Positions 10,911 through 23,167 of a stretch of DNA of 64,000 nt are shown here, in pieces; within the stretch, counting starts at the first letter, position 1; the number at the start of each line of letters is the position of its first letter. Source of the DNA: Pyrenopolyporus hunteri (taxonomy: Eukaryota; Ascomycota; Sordariomycetes; Xylariales; Hypoxylaceae). The notes beneath the pieces are model-generated. The model made no database searches and was not told the DNA's origin. It saw only the letters and a program-made list of their open reading frames with translations. The position numbers were made by a program, and so were the translations under genes. Location of the stretch: contig CADCXC010000009.1 of the NCBI GenBank assembly GCA_902806595.1, forward strand, positions 1,116,001 to 1,180,000. The letters are read 5' to 3'.

Positions 10911-13067
10911 ATGCGTGCTGCTCAATACGCCAAGGCCACGAACGGTGGTGGAGTCCCTAGCCGAGCGAATATGCTTGGATTAAAGATCAAGACCGACGTC
11001 GCCAGCAATAATTGTGCACCTGGTGACGAAGGCGAATTAGTCTTTACGCAGATAGCCTCGGCTCCACCGCGCAAGCTGCAGTTTGAGTTGTCTTCTGACA
11101 AATCTGCGACGAAGGTGAGCGAGGCTCTTAAGAACTCCGACTGGAGAAACAACCGCCGTAAAGCGTTTGTACCTCCTCTTAGCGGTGGTGCTTCTCTCAT
11201 CGCCCCAGCCACTGCGGGGCCCGAGAATACAAGTTTCCAGAAAACTGGAGGTAAGCCGACGAAGAAGTTGAGTATAGATATAAGTCTAGCCAACCAAAAC
11301 ACCGTTCGTCGTTATCGAGAGACACCTGTTGACCCCGATTTTATTCACACAGCTCCCATAACCAAGAGGGACTACAAGACTGTAGAAGACGGCACAGTCT
11401 ATAACAACGGGGAGGAGTCGTATAACTCTAGTGACACCACTGAGCCTTATACTCCTCCATGGATGGCCGGGACGCCTGTGGTACAACTTGGATCACTGAC
11501 TCCGGTCTCCCGTGAGGGCTTCGGAAAGGTACGGGATTTGCGTACGCGTCTCTTGGAAACCCAGACCTGGGAGAATAACAGTGCCCATAACGGCGGCTAT
11601 AACGACACACTATTGAGAGCCATACCCATTCACTCGAATACTCAGCGCATCCAGGATCTCACCTTCCCAGTTGCAGCTGTACAGGCCATCAAAGACTCGA
11701 AAAGATTCAGCGGTGCTGGATGGGATGGCATCCATGACGACATCCGAAAGAGTGTTGCCCAACTCGAGGTTCCCCGCACAGCTGGCCTACCGGCTGAGCA
11801 GCTCAGAGAGGAGTACCAAAAACGCGAACGTGCTCTAGCACCCAAGTCAGTACAAGAGAATGGCGTTGGTCAACGTCACAAGTCGCGTTACTCAACAGAA
11901 ATTGACCAAAACGAATCCGCCGAGTATGAAGAGCGCTTCAACGCGCTCATCAACAAGCTTCAGAAATCATCTGCGAACCGTGTCTACCCGCCACCGGTCA
12001 CCGACGAGAAGCCACCTTGCCAGGTTAAAAGAACAGATGAGAATATCCCTCTAAGCAGGCCGTTCCAGCATGATTCCGAGGTACATGCTGCTGCTTTTCA
12101 GAACTCGGCGAGACGTGGTTCTATATTGAACCCTATGGCTTCCGAGTTTCAAAGCGGCTCGAATCCGCATATTTGCAACCAGTACAAGTTGCCAAGTAAG
12201 CCGCTCTACCAGAAGGAGAACTTCTATCAGGAGCCATATGGTTACAATTTCTCTCCTTCGACGGATATCCCCCGCGGCGGAACCCAGTCTGAAGACACGC
12301 AATTGTTACGTGCGTTAGTAACAGACTTAAGCGCCCAGGTGGCACAGATCAAAGCAGAATCTAGGCAATCTTCTAACGCTATGGAGACTGCTCTTTCGCG
12401 TCACCTCGAGCAGATTGAGGGCCTTGTTGAACGAATTAATTTGAGCGGGGCTCCACATGGGCAGGGGGGATCTCAGAACCTTCAGAGTGCTTCGTCTCTC
12501 GGATCCGGACTCAGCGGTTGGCCGGCACCACGACCACATAGCATGTGTGCTTCGGCCGTTTATCCGCCATCGCAGCCGGCTGGTATACTACCTACTCAGC
12601 ACTATACCAACCAGCCTACCCAGTTTACGGCTTCCGATGCGCTTCCTAGTGCACCAGCTCCCCAGTTCCCAATCGCACCCCAACAGGCTGGGCAGTCGAT
12701 TACGCAGCCAGTCGCGCACCAGCCGCCGCCATACGGCCCAAGTTCACAGCTCCCCGGACCTCCGGGCTCTACTGGATCTGGAAACCCAAGCCAATTGCCT
12801 CTGTACGCCCAAGCAAGGATGGCTTACGGCCCCAAGCCTGTCAGGAAGCCAAAGGGTCCTTATATAAACACCTCACAGCAACAAGCATATGAGGAGTACC
12901 TAGAGCAGAGACGAGCCACAGACCCAAACTATGCCCTCCAGTGCCGCGAGCGCCAAGCAAAACGTGCCCAGCGCCAGCGTAATCAACCTGCCGCTAATAT
13001 GGCGGCGAATGGGGCTCCTACCCAAAGGCCCGCGGCACCCCATGCGATTATGCCTCAGGAGTTCTAG
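10911..13067 (+). CDS. Large disordered protein of unknown function (718 aa)
   Basis: A single uninterrupted exon encodes 718 aa; I do not recognise the family. The N-terminal third is mixed and polar with PPWMAG near residue 183. A short helical, coiled-coil-like stretch with spaced leucines and glutamates (about 466-512, LLRALVTDL...LEQIEGLVERI) is followed by about 150 residues rich in Pro, Gln, Ser and Ala. The C-terminus has a basic patch (GPKPVRKPKGPY, then CRERQAKRAQRQRNQ). The layout suggests a scaffold or a regulator with nucleic-acid or partner binding, but no enzyme motif is visible. The long CT-rich leader with at least one probable intron suggests a regulated transcript. The coding call is secure because the frame is long and open with normal composition; the function is unknown. 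Confidence 0.85.
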   Translation: MRAAQYAKATNGGGVPSRANMLGLKIKTDVASNNCAPGDEGELVFTQIASAPPRKLQFELSSDKSATKVSEALKNSDWRNNRRKAFVPPLSGGASLIAPATAGPENTSFQKTGGKPTKKLSIDISLANQNTVRRYRETPVDPDFIHTAPITKRDYKTVEDGTVYNNGEESYNSSDTTEPYTPPWMAGTPVVQLGSLTPVSREGFGKVRDLRTRLLETQTWENNSAHNGGYNDTLLRAIPIHSNTQRIQDLTFPVAAVQAIKDSKRFSGAGWDGIHDDIRKSVAQLEVPRTAGLPAEQLREEYQKRERALAPKSVQENGVGQRHKSRYSTEIDQNESAEYEERFNALINKLQKSSANRVYPPPVTDEKPPCQVKRTDENIPLSRPFQHDSEVHAAAFQNSARRGSILNPMASEFQSGSNPHICNQYKLPSKPLYQKENFYQEPYGYNFSPSTDIPRGGTQSEDTQLLRALVTDLSAQVAQIKAESRQSSNAMETALSRHLEQIEGLVERINLSGAPHGQGGSQNLQSASSLGSGLSGWPAPRPHSMCASAVYPPSQPAGILPTQHYTNQPTQFTASDALPSAPAPQFPIAPQQAGQSITQPVAHQPPPYGPSSQLPGPPGSTGSGNPSQLPLYAQARMAYGPKPVRKPKGPYINTSQQQAYEEYLEQRRATDPNYALQCRERQAKRAQRQRNQPAANMAANGAPTQRPAAPHAIMPQEF

Positions 13068-14698
13068 GCGGTTTTCTTGAACTTTGAGCATCTTTCATGA
13101 AAGCGTCCCTGCCAAGAGAAAGGGGCCCGGTGGGCCGTAGAAGGCTGCTTAAATTTCCTTGTTGAAGAGGTGGCTAGTAGATGCAAAAGCGTCGTTGACC
13201 TTCTTTCACAATATTCGTTTGAGACGAGATCACGCCATTACGAATACCATGAAGATTTCTCTATTCACGGCCGAGCAGAATTTCTTCCACATGAAAATAT
13301 CTCTTGACAAGCTCAATAGGTAGAGAGCAGGGCCTCCACCAGCAGCTGGGGGTCTGGCAAGCGGTGCAGTTCTAAACCCCCCGGAAGTGGTATTTGGAGC
13401 CAGGAAAAGTTCGAGTTCTTTGATTTCGTCATTTTTCATACCTGGCTCGTCAGCATCGGAGTTGGTAGCAGGCTTATTTGCATTGTTCCTAGTTCATTTT
13501 CACATTCTTCGCTGTTGCATCTTTCCCTGGAAAGGTCGGGCCGCCGCCTTGGGCGGCTTGGATTCTAGGATTTGGCTGGAGAGATAAAACTCCAAAGTTG
13601 AGGAACATGGGTCGGTTGTACCCTGCGCGAAATTCAGCATACCCGGGCTGTCTATTCTGAACCTGTACACCGTCAAAGGGCGGAAGAGGGGGGGCAACGA
13701 ATAGTTCATCCCCCACTGAAGGCTAGAGCAACTTAGTTCGCCTAGGTAGTTGCGTTTAAGCACAGAATAGACAACCGGTTCATTAATACGTCGGGTCCGA
13801 CTTAAGATTCGTAAACAAGCAGGGCTTGGTAACAGCAGGTCCTAGGAGTAAATCTAGAAAAATCGACTGGAGGCGCATCTACTAACTTAATCGTAAGCAT
13901 CTCTATGGTAGTAGAGGGGCAGTTAAATACATGCTTGGGTAGGCTGATCGGCTTCGAACGGAACGCTTTTCTCAACCATGAGGAATGATAAGTATACTCG
14001 TTTTTATTAAGAATGAATTGATACTACCATGTGTAGTGCGCTATCCGAGTACGTATATGTAGGTAGTTGATGCGGCTGAAGGAGGGATCGTGAACTCCTC
14101 GAGGGTCGAACGAATCGGATCTTTTAAATACCTATCGTGCTAACCAGTAATAGCTTCTAACCGCATAACTTGGTGGGGGTACCGGGTACGTACCTCGTAC
14201 CCCCATATGGCTTCTCCGTTTGAGAGCTTACATAACACCATACCCTTGCAGCGCCGAGCCTAGGTAGGTACCTCGCAGTACAGGCCCCACCATAACCATG
14301 CCAAACAAGCGGAAGCTCCAAGCACCTTACCTAAATCCTCAGCTTCTGGCGTTCAAGGCAACGGGATAAGCTCAGTCCTCTCTTCTCAAACAACCCGGCA
14401 AAGATTCGACCTTCTAAGGTTCAAATCGTGAAGGCCATCTTAGGGCGACGGCCATGATGAAAGGGGAGTAGGTTCTAACTATAAATTCTGTTGCCAACAC
14501 GCAAGAATGTGCTTCATCTTCCGTCCGGTGTCATTCAATTTTCTTGGTTGATAGGTGAAGATTATGGGTATTTTCCTTCTCGGCTTAATCGCATTGACCT
14601 AGGTAGCATCTCTTTGCCGTCTCCCATAGTCAGAGTATCCTCAACTCGCTCCGAATATCAGTACCAACTCCGACACCGCCATCACCCTCGCCTTCACA
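13068..14698. other. Intergenic region with palindromic repeats
   Basis: It contains the 3' flank of the 718-aa gene, TAGGTA-type motifs (14058-14065 and 14259-14274), the nested inverted repeat at 14174-14205, and the MED1 promoter with a C/T-rich tract just before 14699. Small reading frames near 13387-13763 lie on both strands and have no support. Confidence 0.5.
14174..14205. repeat. Nested inverted repeat (9-bp arms around a 10-bp palindrome)
   Basis: Outer arms TGGGGGTAC (14174-14182) and GTACCCCCA (14197-14205) pair perfectly. The 14-base spacer contains the perfect palindrome GGTACGTACC (14185-14194). Confidence 0.8.
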
Positions 14699-16848
14699 AT
14701 GTCGACTCCAATGCGCCATGGCCCCTCCCAGCAGGGCCGTACGCCCTCCCAACATCCCGCCGCGGCTCCTACACCGCAAGCCTCGACACCATTCTCTAAC
14801 CCGCAGACAGCCGGCGTATTCTCCCCTCACGGACCTAAGTCGTCACCGCAGCAGTTTAAGAAGTCGCCTGCGACGGTCACTACAGCCACTATGATGGGCA
14901 TTGGCACCGGCACAACCGCTAACTTCGACAGTCCCTCTGCCGCTGCTGCCTTTAATAACCTGAGTATGGGTATGGGGATTGATAATATCAACTTGGATAA
15001 TATCAGTGTTGGCGGTCTAGTTGCTGCTGCGGGGCGGACAGACGAGGAGGATCGCCGAAAGAGGATGGAGGCTGTTATAGCCGCTCTCTGGGTAGGTAAA
15101 AAAAAAAAAAAAAAACCTGGTACTGTTAAGAATGGAACTAGGAGCTAAAGTCTGTGTAGGCTCAGAACAGCAGTCGGGTCAGCAACCAGGGCCTTGAGAG
15201 ATTGGCCATTCACCTGAATCTCGAGTGTCTATGGGAAGACGTCAAAGGTGCCGGCGAGAATGCCAAGACTCTGATCATAGCAGGACAGACCATGGCTGTC
15301 GAAGTCGGCATCACCAACCACATCGTACATCAAGCCTCCTTGGCCTACAGCGAATCCATACCGAGCCTTGATAAGCACGTGGACAGGGCGTCGGCTATCC
15401 TCCTCAAAGACCTTTCTTTAGCTCCTGGTCAAAGCCCCCTAACCAAAAGACTGACCCAGTTCCGAGCGAATCTCGAGCGTCTAGCCACACTAGACAAGCT
15501 GAGCGTTTCTCCAGGCTTGAATTGCCACGAAGCCATAGCAGGCATCTGGGAGAGCCTGGAGAAACTGCACAGGTGGGATGTACAGAAGCTCCGTGAGGAT
15601 CCAAGCCTGGGTCAGAAATCCGATGAAAACCTAAGGGTCTTTGCTCTTTGTCTTCGCCACGGATGCCCCCTTATGCATGCCCGGGGTCGGGTTGGATTGA
15701 GTCTTGACTACTGGAAGGAGAGGAGGAAGGTTCCATCTACGACGGTAGACACTGAAGACGCCCAAACCTGGGGACTTTTGGTCGAGTGTGCAGCTACCAA
15801 TGGCATGGTTTATAGCCCAATACGCGTCTCCGATAAATGGATCGGAGATAATATCGAGAAGTCTAACCTTACGGACGAGGAGCTAATCTCATCTACTGGC
15901 CCTGTCCTAGATTGGCTAGAGCCACCCAGCACTCTTCTGCCATCGTCGGAGGAGACGAAGGTAGAGCCTGGGCTTGAGGGCGGTGTAAACCTATCCGGTC
16001 CTAAACCCCCTGACGTCGCATTCATTGCGACTTTCGACCCGCCAGTTGTTGTTTCCCACGCTGTCGCGATGGAGATCTTCAAGATTTCCGCAATGAACAC
16101 ACCCTTATCAAATATCACATTTGATGCCCTGATGTTCCCCGTTACTGGCGGGAGCCCCTACGACCCCAGCGAGCCTCGTGAGATAGTATTTACACAGACT
16201 GTTCCTACGTTCCCAGGCAGTCTTCAGGGCAAGCCTCAGGAGGAGCCTATCCTGAAAGCGCATCGCAATACACTATTCATATACAAGCCGGTTTACGGCC
16301 AAGTTCTGACCCAGGTCCCATTTTCGCACCCGAAGGATCTGGTGACAATGCTACCGCTACTACGCCAATTTGCCTTCCTATCCCTCTTACTCACCAACAG
16401 CTTCAAACCGAAAGAGGACCAGCCCACCGCCAAGGAAGCAGACAAGGACAACGACTCGCGCGTGCCAAGCACGAAGCAAGAGGAATTTGCGGCATTCATG
16501 GCCCAGACGAACACCAAATCGTTTTCCTCCTTTACTACTACTTCCTTCCCCACCCCCGAATCTTCCTCCTCGGACGTCCTCAAAGTCGACATCACGCTCA
16601 CCGCACACCCCGTGCCCCGCCTCTCGCTCGTCTTCCCCTTCAAGTCGTACACGGCCAACGTAGTCATCGAGATCCAGCTCGGCGGCCGCGTCCACATTGT
16701 CCACGACAATATCTTCGCCCACGATCACGGGCACCTCCGCGACGATCCGAAGAATAGGAAGAGGACGCCCCAGGATTGGGCGAATGCCCTCGAGACTATG
16801 GAGGATATTGGCGCGTGGATCGAGTTGCTGAAGATTAAGCTAGAGTGA
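14699..16848 (+). CDS. MED1: Mediator of RNA polymerase II transcription subunit 1 (fungal MED1)
   Basis: Two exons, 14699-15091 and 15166-16848, encode 691 aa; the 74-bp intron starts GTAGGT and ends CAG, both in phase 0. The first about 110 residues are low-complexity (Pro, Ser, Thr, Gly, Asn), followed by DEEDRRKRMEAVIAAL, which matches the start of the fungal MED1 domain. Exon 2 begins with RVSNQGLERLA and LECLWED, then KTLIIAG, and the domain continues to about residue 560 (PGQSPLTKRLTQFRANLERL, LDKLSVSPG). The C-terminal half includes a lysine/acid-rich insert and ends near WIELLKIKLE. MED1 is a Mediator middle-module subunit that couples transcription activators to RNA polymerase II in the nucleus. 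An A17 run directly follows the splice donor; without splicing the frame stops at 15148. Assignment rests on recognising the domain's conserved blocks. Confidence 0.87.
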
Positions 16849-18671
16849 ACGAGAAGAGTTGGGGTCAGAGTTAGATTGGGGTTAGTTGAGGCGTAGAGTG
16901 AAGTAGAGCGGTGGTATCGCCGGCCGCTGCATTGACTAGGGGAGGGAAGTGAAGGGAATGCGTGGAAGAGGCCATGAGACAAGGCCAACTTTAGGCCTAG
17001 GAGTTGGTTGTGAGGCGGAATGCTACGGTTATGATACCCCCTCTTTTTTTACGGCGTCCGCATAGTAGATGCCTACCTGGTACCTAAGTCATATTCCGGG
17101 CTAGATGCGTGCCCACATATAGGTCACTTGCAGGTAGTTTAGGTACCTATCTGCCTAGGTAGGTAGTTATATGCCTAGGTGCCAGGAACCGAAGAATCCC
17201 AGGCCCTCGGAATACTCGGGGTGCTTAAAGGGTTGCTTGATGATTTCAAACTTCCGTGCCGAAACGGGTTGGTTGTGACATGGTTCTTATGCCACAACGG
17301 GTATTCGCTTGTTCGTGGAAGCAGTTAACTATTGCTTTTGGGTACCTGGGGGTATGGAGGTGTTTACCTGCTACTGTAGTATGGTATGCTATGGTATAGG
17401 TAGTCAAAGACATTCGATTCGATCATCCAGGCCTTCTTGTTATTCTCGTTTTGGGGTAATCCGTGGGTTATGTGACTGTATATAATGGCTAAGGGGGTAG
17501 ACTCTTAACAGGGATTCCTAGGCCGTTGGTGTGGATGAGGCTGTTGAAAGACGGGCGAGGTGTTTATTGCTAACTGCCTCGGCGGGTGGGTAATTACAGC
17601 AATTTCACGTATAGATAGCTCTAGAAGCCTGCGCAGACAGATGGATAGGTACCAGGTAGGTAATAGGTATAGGATAGGTATAGGATAGGTATAGGATAGG
17701 TATAGGATAGGTATAGGATGGGTATCGACTGCCTAACATCACAACATATTACATCAACCAGCAAGAGCGTCTCTTTGCTGTCTTCCTCTCTTCCTTTCTA
17801 TCTCCCTTTCCTATATATTTCTTTCTGGGTTTCTCAACATCTTGATAATCCCATCGTCCGCTTTCTCAGTCTCTTACCGTCTGGTTGTCTGATTGCCTGT
17901 CTGTTCTGCCACTCTGCTTCATGGTACATTTTTGTATTAAGACTTATCTATCTATTGCTTCCTAGGATAGGTAGGTAAGGTAAAGTCAGGTTAGGTAAAG
18001 GGGTAGGTAGGGGGGTAGGTAATGCTGTATCGGCCTCCTGGTCTGTCCATCTAGGTACCTATCTGTCCGTCCGTCTGTCCCATCCGCGCGAGCCAGAGTC
18101 GAGGGTTCCGTCTTTCTCACTGAGGACAAGAAAGGAAAAGAGCCAAGACATCGCCAGCCTACTGTCACGTCCCCTACTGCGCTACCTACGCACGCATAAC
18201 CCATGCCCTACGTCCAGTCCTCCGCGCTCTGTGCCCAGATACCAACTGCGGGGAAGCTTTCACTTTCTTCTCTCTTCTGATTTCCTCTCCTCTCCGCCTT
18301 GCCGGTTGCTCGGTCATTGGGTTTAGCTAGTATGATTTTGTTCGTGGACCCGTGTCTCGCTTCGTTCATGTGGTTGAGGTATCGATGGGGATGTGTGTGG
18401 ACAAAATAAGATATTGGGGGAATAATTAGGGGAATAGATATCACGCTAAAAGGGAAGGAAATATTGTTTGTGTGGTTATGGGTTTTGGACTGGCTAGCCC
18501 GTTACCGAAAAAAGGAGAGCCGTGACACCAAGTAGAAACGATTAAGGTACCTATTTGCTTCCTCTGAAGACCTAAGATATCGGAACATGAGGATAAAACG
18601 GATGGGTCTAGTTGCTACCTGACATAGGGAACTCGAGTGGATCGTTGGCGCTGCGGAGCCCACGACGATTG
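16849..18671. other. Intergenic region rich in TAGGTA-type repeats
   Basis: It lies between the convergent MED1 (+) and the Boi-like gene (-). It holds motif clusters near 17073-17093, 17138-17184 and 17963-18060, and the 11-bp tandem array at 17663-17717. A C/T-rich run with many TCTGTCTGTC steps lies around 17765-17925. No coding region is supported. Confidence 0.6.
17663..17717 (+). repeat. Tandem repeat, 5 perfect copies of an 11-bp unit
   Basis: The unit ATAGGTATAGG is repeated five times without error (17663-17673, then every 11 bp), and a sixth degenerate copy follows. It appears to have grown from the dispersed TAGGTA motif and is a likely length-polymorphic minisatellite. Confidence 0.9.
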
Positions 18672-21600
18672 CTAGGCACTCTGAGGTGAGGCCAAGAAAG
18701 TGACGCCGTCGCTCTTCTCGCCGTCTAATGATGCCTTTTTGGCTGTTGCGCTGTCAACCTTTGAAAGGCCCAACTTCTCCAGGCCAGAGACTGCACTATC
18801 AACCTCTCCGAACGAGATACCCAGGCCGTTCTTCTTTTCCTCGTCGCCGCCGTCTTTCGCGCCTTCTTCCACCTTCTCGTCGAGGTTCATCAGGGCGGGA
18901 GGTCGGTGTCGCATGGCACGTGCTTTGGCAAGTGAGATGGTCTTCTGCTGGTACGTCGTCGTCATGGGTTGGGTATCGTCGCGATCGATGGTCGCCTTTA
19001 CCAAGGCAGCCATCCAGGTCCGTCCCTGCTGCAGGTTGGGAACCGCAAAGTAATGGATAGTCGGTTTGGTGAAATTGACTGCCTTCGAAAGCCCGGCACG
19101 AGGGGGCATGAGTTTGAATATGAACATCGAGTCCGTGCCCTTCTCGGTGGGTGACGCAGTAGCATTATCTGCAAGAGTTGGGAGGTTGCTGTCGGCCGGC
19201 ATGATCGGGGTGTTGCTAGCACCGGTCAAGGTCGCGTGTAGTCCTGTAAGCCGCTCGTTATCGGCCGGCAGCACACGGTGGAACGAGATATCTATCAATC
19301 CTTTCTCCTCGGTATCGTCCTCTGAATAATAATACGCTAGACGTCTTCCTTTAAGGACGAATAGCCGCGGCTTCCAAGTTGTCATTAGATGAGAGCTTTT
19401 CTTCTTCATCCACCCGCTATAGTCCGCGTCCTTTATCGCTTCGCGCGGGCCAATCTTTTGCAGTCCGCGGAGGTAAGCACTGGTTTCCTTCTTCGTTTTC
19501 TTCCCGCTCTTGCGGCTGCCAGCAGTAGTGGCTGAGTATGGGCTCTTTCCTGCGTCAGGCGAATCGATCTCAAAACTCTGGCCACCTGAAGGGGTACTAG
19601 AACCTGCCCTAGAGGGTGATCGCATGGGTGAGGCCTGGGTAGAGGAGTCGGTAGGCGAGCCCAGCTTCGAGTTCCCCACCATGGCGTCGGATATTGCTCT
19701 CAGACCACCAAATTTGCTCCCGGCGGTCGATATCCAGTCGCCGTGAACACCCTGTCGGTTCGAGGTCGGTGAGGAACCGTCGAGCTTGGTGACTGTCGGG
19801 CTAGGTCCATCTTTCGCCGGGGGGGTTGGTCGGAGAGATTCGGTGGTGTTTGTAGAGGCCGTTCGCCGATGGTCTCCGGAAAGGCTATAATACACCTGCG
19901 CGGCGCTTGGGGGTGTTGATTCCCTAGTCGAGTCTATGCTACCGAACCTAGAACGCCTCGCAATAGCGGTTGCGCTTCTTACGCGTTGCTGTTCCGTATA
20001 GCTTGACTTGTGAGAATGCGGGGTGGTACTATCGCGTTTCTTGAGCACATTGCGCTTCCGGCCGTCTACCTCGGTCCCGGAGAAATAACCACGATCCAGG
20101 TCGAGAGACGGGTTTTGCGCAACGTCTGTGTCGGAATTATTTATGGTGTCGGCCGACGACAGCGGCCGCTGAAGATAAGGAGAAGAAGCTGCACCACCCA
20201 TAGTCCAGTTGCGGTCGAACGAGGGCTGCTTTCTGTGCGATGGCTCCGCCTGCGGGAACGTACCCGAGGACGCGAGCTTCGGAGTTCCGGCATTGGTCGA
20301 CGGGGCGAGTCTGAAGTCGGTGGACGAATGTCGCCGTGAATGATGGAGTTCTCGGACGGAAGCCGCGGAAGGCCGTTTATGGTGTGAGGATCTCGACGGG
20401 CTGTCCTGCATACCTCTGGGAGAGGCCGGGGTGAGAGGAGCCGTTGCATCTATTTTGGGCGTTTGCGAGAGGCGCCTCGCGTGAACCGAGCCCGGTCGAC
20501 TTTCGGAAGAGACAAGTCTCTGCGAGTTTGTTAGAGTATTCGATCTGCTCCTTACTCTTCCCCCAATCTTCTGGTCTTCGGACCCTGCTTCGCTCCCGTA
20601 CGTCTGCGTGCTTCGCCTTGTCAGAGTTCCGGGCCCGTTTACTTCATCCTGTAGGTATTTAATCTTCTGCCACGTTTTCAATCTGCGACCTACGGACCCA
20701 AGATCGAGGGCCGTGATAAACAGGGATGATTGATCCATTCCTAGAAGTACTTCGCCTGTTATCTCTTGATCTCGGAATACCTCACAGTGCTTTTTCTCTA
20801 CGCCGGCAGTGAACAGATACTCGGCAACATCATCGGCGTTCCAGCCTTCGACCTCGGAGCGGGTATGCAGTACCTCCTCCTCCTCGTCTGTCTCCTCTCC
20901 TTGGATGTAAGAAAGCCGATCTGGTAGATGGGAACTATATTCACTACCAGAATCCGTCGTGTGATGGAGTATACCATTTTGTGGAATGGAGTTTAGATCG
21001 GTTATATGCTCGTCGATAACGGTCAGAGTTTCATGTAGGACGGGGTTTTCCTGGCTCGGCGCATTGGCGCGACTTGAACTTTCATTCCCACTTCCATAGG
21101 CGAAACTCTTGCTTACAAGGGGTGCCGTGGGCGTAGGCGTCGTCTTCCCGTCTGATTTAGAGGAATTTAGCGGCAAGGTTATGGGATCTGTCGCGGGCGG
21201 AGCAGAATTGGCTTGCGGGATCGATGCTGGTTGGCTGGCTACGGATGTTGTTCCATTAATAGTGGATGACAGCGGACTTGCGATCGGTTTGGGAGCGACA
21301 GGCGAAGCTGCGACGTTCCTCGGCGCCGGTCGTGTGTATACTGTAGAGTACTATCGATCAGTCCCGGGCTACGTCCTAGACTCTATCCCCGCCATTATCC
21401 TCCTTACAGCACCACTCACCTTCTGGGAACAGGCCACTATTTCCATTAACCATATGGCGCCCCAAGAACCACCCATCGCCGAACTCGTCATCGCGTTCAA
21501 TTAATTCGACACGGTCGCCCTTTGCTAGACTCAATTCGTCGGAGCTTCTAGCTTGGAAGTCATCTATAGGTTCGCCATGTTAAATGGAATTCGTTCATTT

Positions 21601-21727
21601 GCGCCAACGTCTTCTAATGTCCGTCTATCCCTTCTGCCCAACGTACGAATGCGGGCGCAGCGGGCGATAGAAAGGGTCGGAACTTACGGATGACCACTAG
21701 AATATCGCCAACTTCCGGTCTCGCCAT
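18672..21727 (-). CDS. Boi-type SH3-SAM-PH cell-polarity scaffold
   Basis: The spliced model on the minus strand is 21727-21688, 21563-21420 and 21340-18672 (950 aa). The introns are 124 and 79 bp with GTAAGT and GTGAGT donors. Exons 1-2 encode an SH3 domain (MARPEVGDILVVIHDF, ARSSDELSLAKGD, RDDEFGDGWFLGRH, GLFPE). A SAM domain lies at about 225-295 (W-x-x-DDVAEYLFTAGVE to LKTWQKIKYL) and a PH domain at about 700-848 (GWMKKKSSHLMTTWKPRLFVL to GRTWMAALVKA). A Ser/Thr/Pro-rich linker of about 400 residues separates SAM and PH, and it has many basic-S/T sites. This order matches yeast Boi1/Boi2, which bind Cdc42, formins and exocyst at growth sites at the plasma membrane. A role in hyphal tip growth is inferred. 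The SH3 start is only visible after splicing; an unspliced reading would begin at 21176 and lose that domain. Confidence 0.87.
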
Positions 21728-23167
21728 GATATCTACGACGTAATTGCGCGGCGGCAAGGATTTTTAGGATCGCGTCGGGCTCAGGGGAGTGGGAGCGGGA
21801 GCGGGAGCGGCATCGAACAACGGCCGTGATAACGCCGGGGACGAGGGAAAGGTGGCGATCCTGATCGCTAACTCCTTGATCCGAACGGATTACAGAGTCT
21901 ATGGAAGACTTGACTCGACCAATGTCCCAATAGTGACGAAATGCATCGATGAAAACGGCGATTCGATATGGGGGAGGGAAAAAAGACCTGCTACGAAGTA
22001 ATATATACGAGGAACAATCGGGCGGGAGTACAATCGTCTCGTGTTATTTTGGCAGTGGATCTATGTCGCCTCTGCCGTCGCCTTCAGCCTTCGGGTTTGG
22101 GAGTCGAGAGTTCTGGCTAGAACCTTAGAAAAGTCCTCCTATTGGATGCTCCCTCCTTTTTTGCCGTGCTGGTCGCACCGAATTCGTGGGCACAAGAAAA
22201 AAAAGCCTAGGCGCCGGGGAAATGAATGGACGAGGCGCAAGCCTACGTCGCTTTGTAAAGGCACATACAGGTGAAGATAGGAGGTTAATGAAAAAAAAAA
22301 GAGTTAAAAATAAATAAATAAGGAAAGGGATGTGACTAATATATGCGGCGAACGAAAATCTAGACGATGATGATGTCGTCTTTCCCTTTAGGAATTGATT
22401 TGAGAAAATAGGTACGGATTTGAACTGAGAACCTCTCTCTGTATGTACTACGTAGAATGGAGTGCAAATAGATGGGGATGAGTGGAAGCCAATCCATAAG
22501 GATGGGCTCGACGGACGGATCGCGGAGCGAGCAGTGAGGGGTCTTTTCTTCTACATGTACCGTAGTAGTTCTGCTAGGATGTCCAGTGTGTGCATACATG
22601 TATGCATGTACGCAGTAAGTACCTGTGTATCTACCCAGCATCAGGTACGCTTAGGCTACCGGCATAGGTACCTGTAAAAGGTATGTATGTGCTTATCCGC
22701 CAGGACCTTACCCCCCTGGGCAAAGGTGAGCCGGGGTACCGTGTTGAAGAAGGGACGCGCCGCAGTGTTCTGCTTGGTCATTCTTGCCTTGCATACCAAA
22801 TATGTACTAGGTACCTCGAATCTGGTCGGAAAAGTAAGATGGATTTAAAAGCGAACACTCTATTAAACAATTTAATATCGGCTATGTTCAGTGTTTAGTT
22901 CTCCATTTGCTCATATTTACGATGCCAGGGCCATATTTTTGAGCACTGCATATAGGTATCGCGTGTGGCGTAAAGCTTTGGTGTAACTAATATCTTGTAG
23001 TACGTGTTATAGGATGCATTTAGGTCCGCTAATGATCCGATTACGACCAACGTAAAATGACAAGTTCCTCATAAGCAGCTTGAAATGACTACGTGCATCA
23101 ATCAAGGCGATTTAGCTCTCCTCATACAGCCTACATATGTCCCAAACATATGTGCCAGACTACATAG

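Noticed and set aside
14404..14445. tRNA-like B-box (GGTTCAAATCG)
   Set aside because: I could not build a cloverleaf with a matching acceptor stem and A-box around it.
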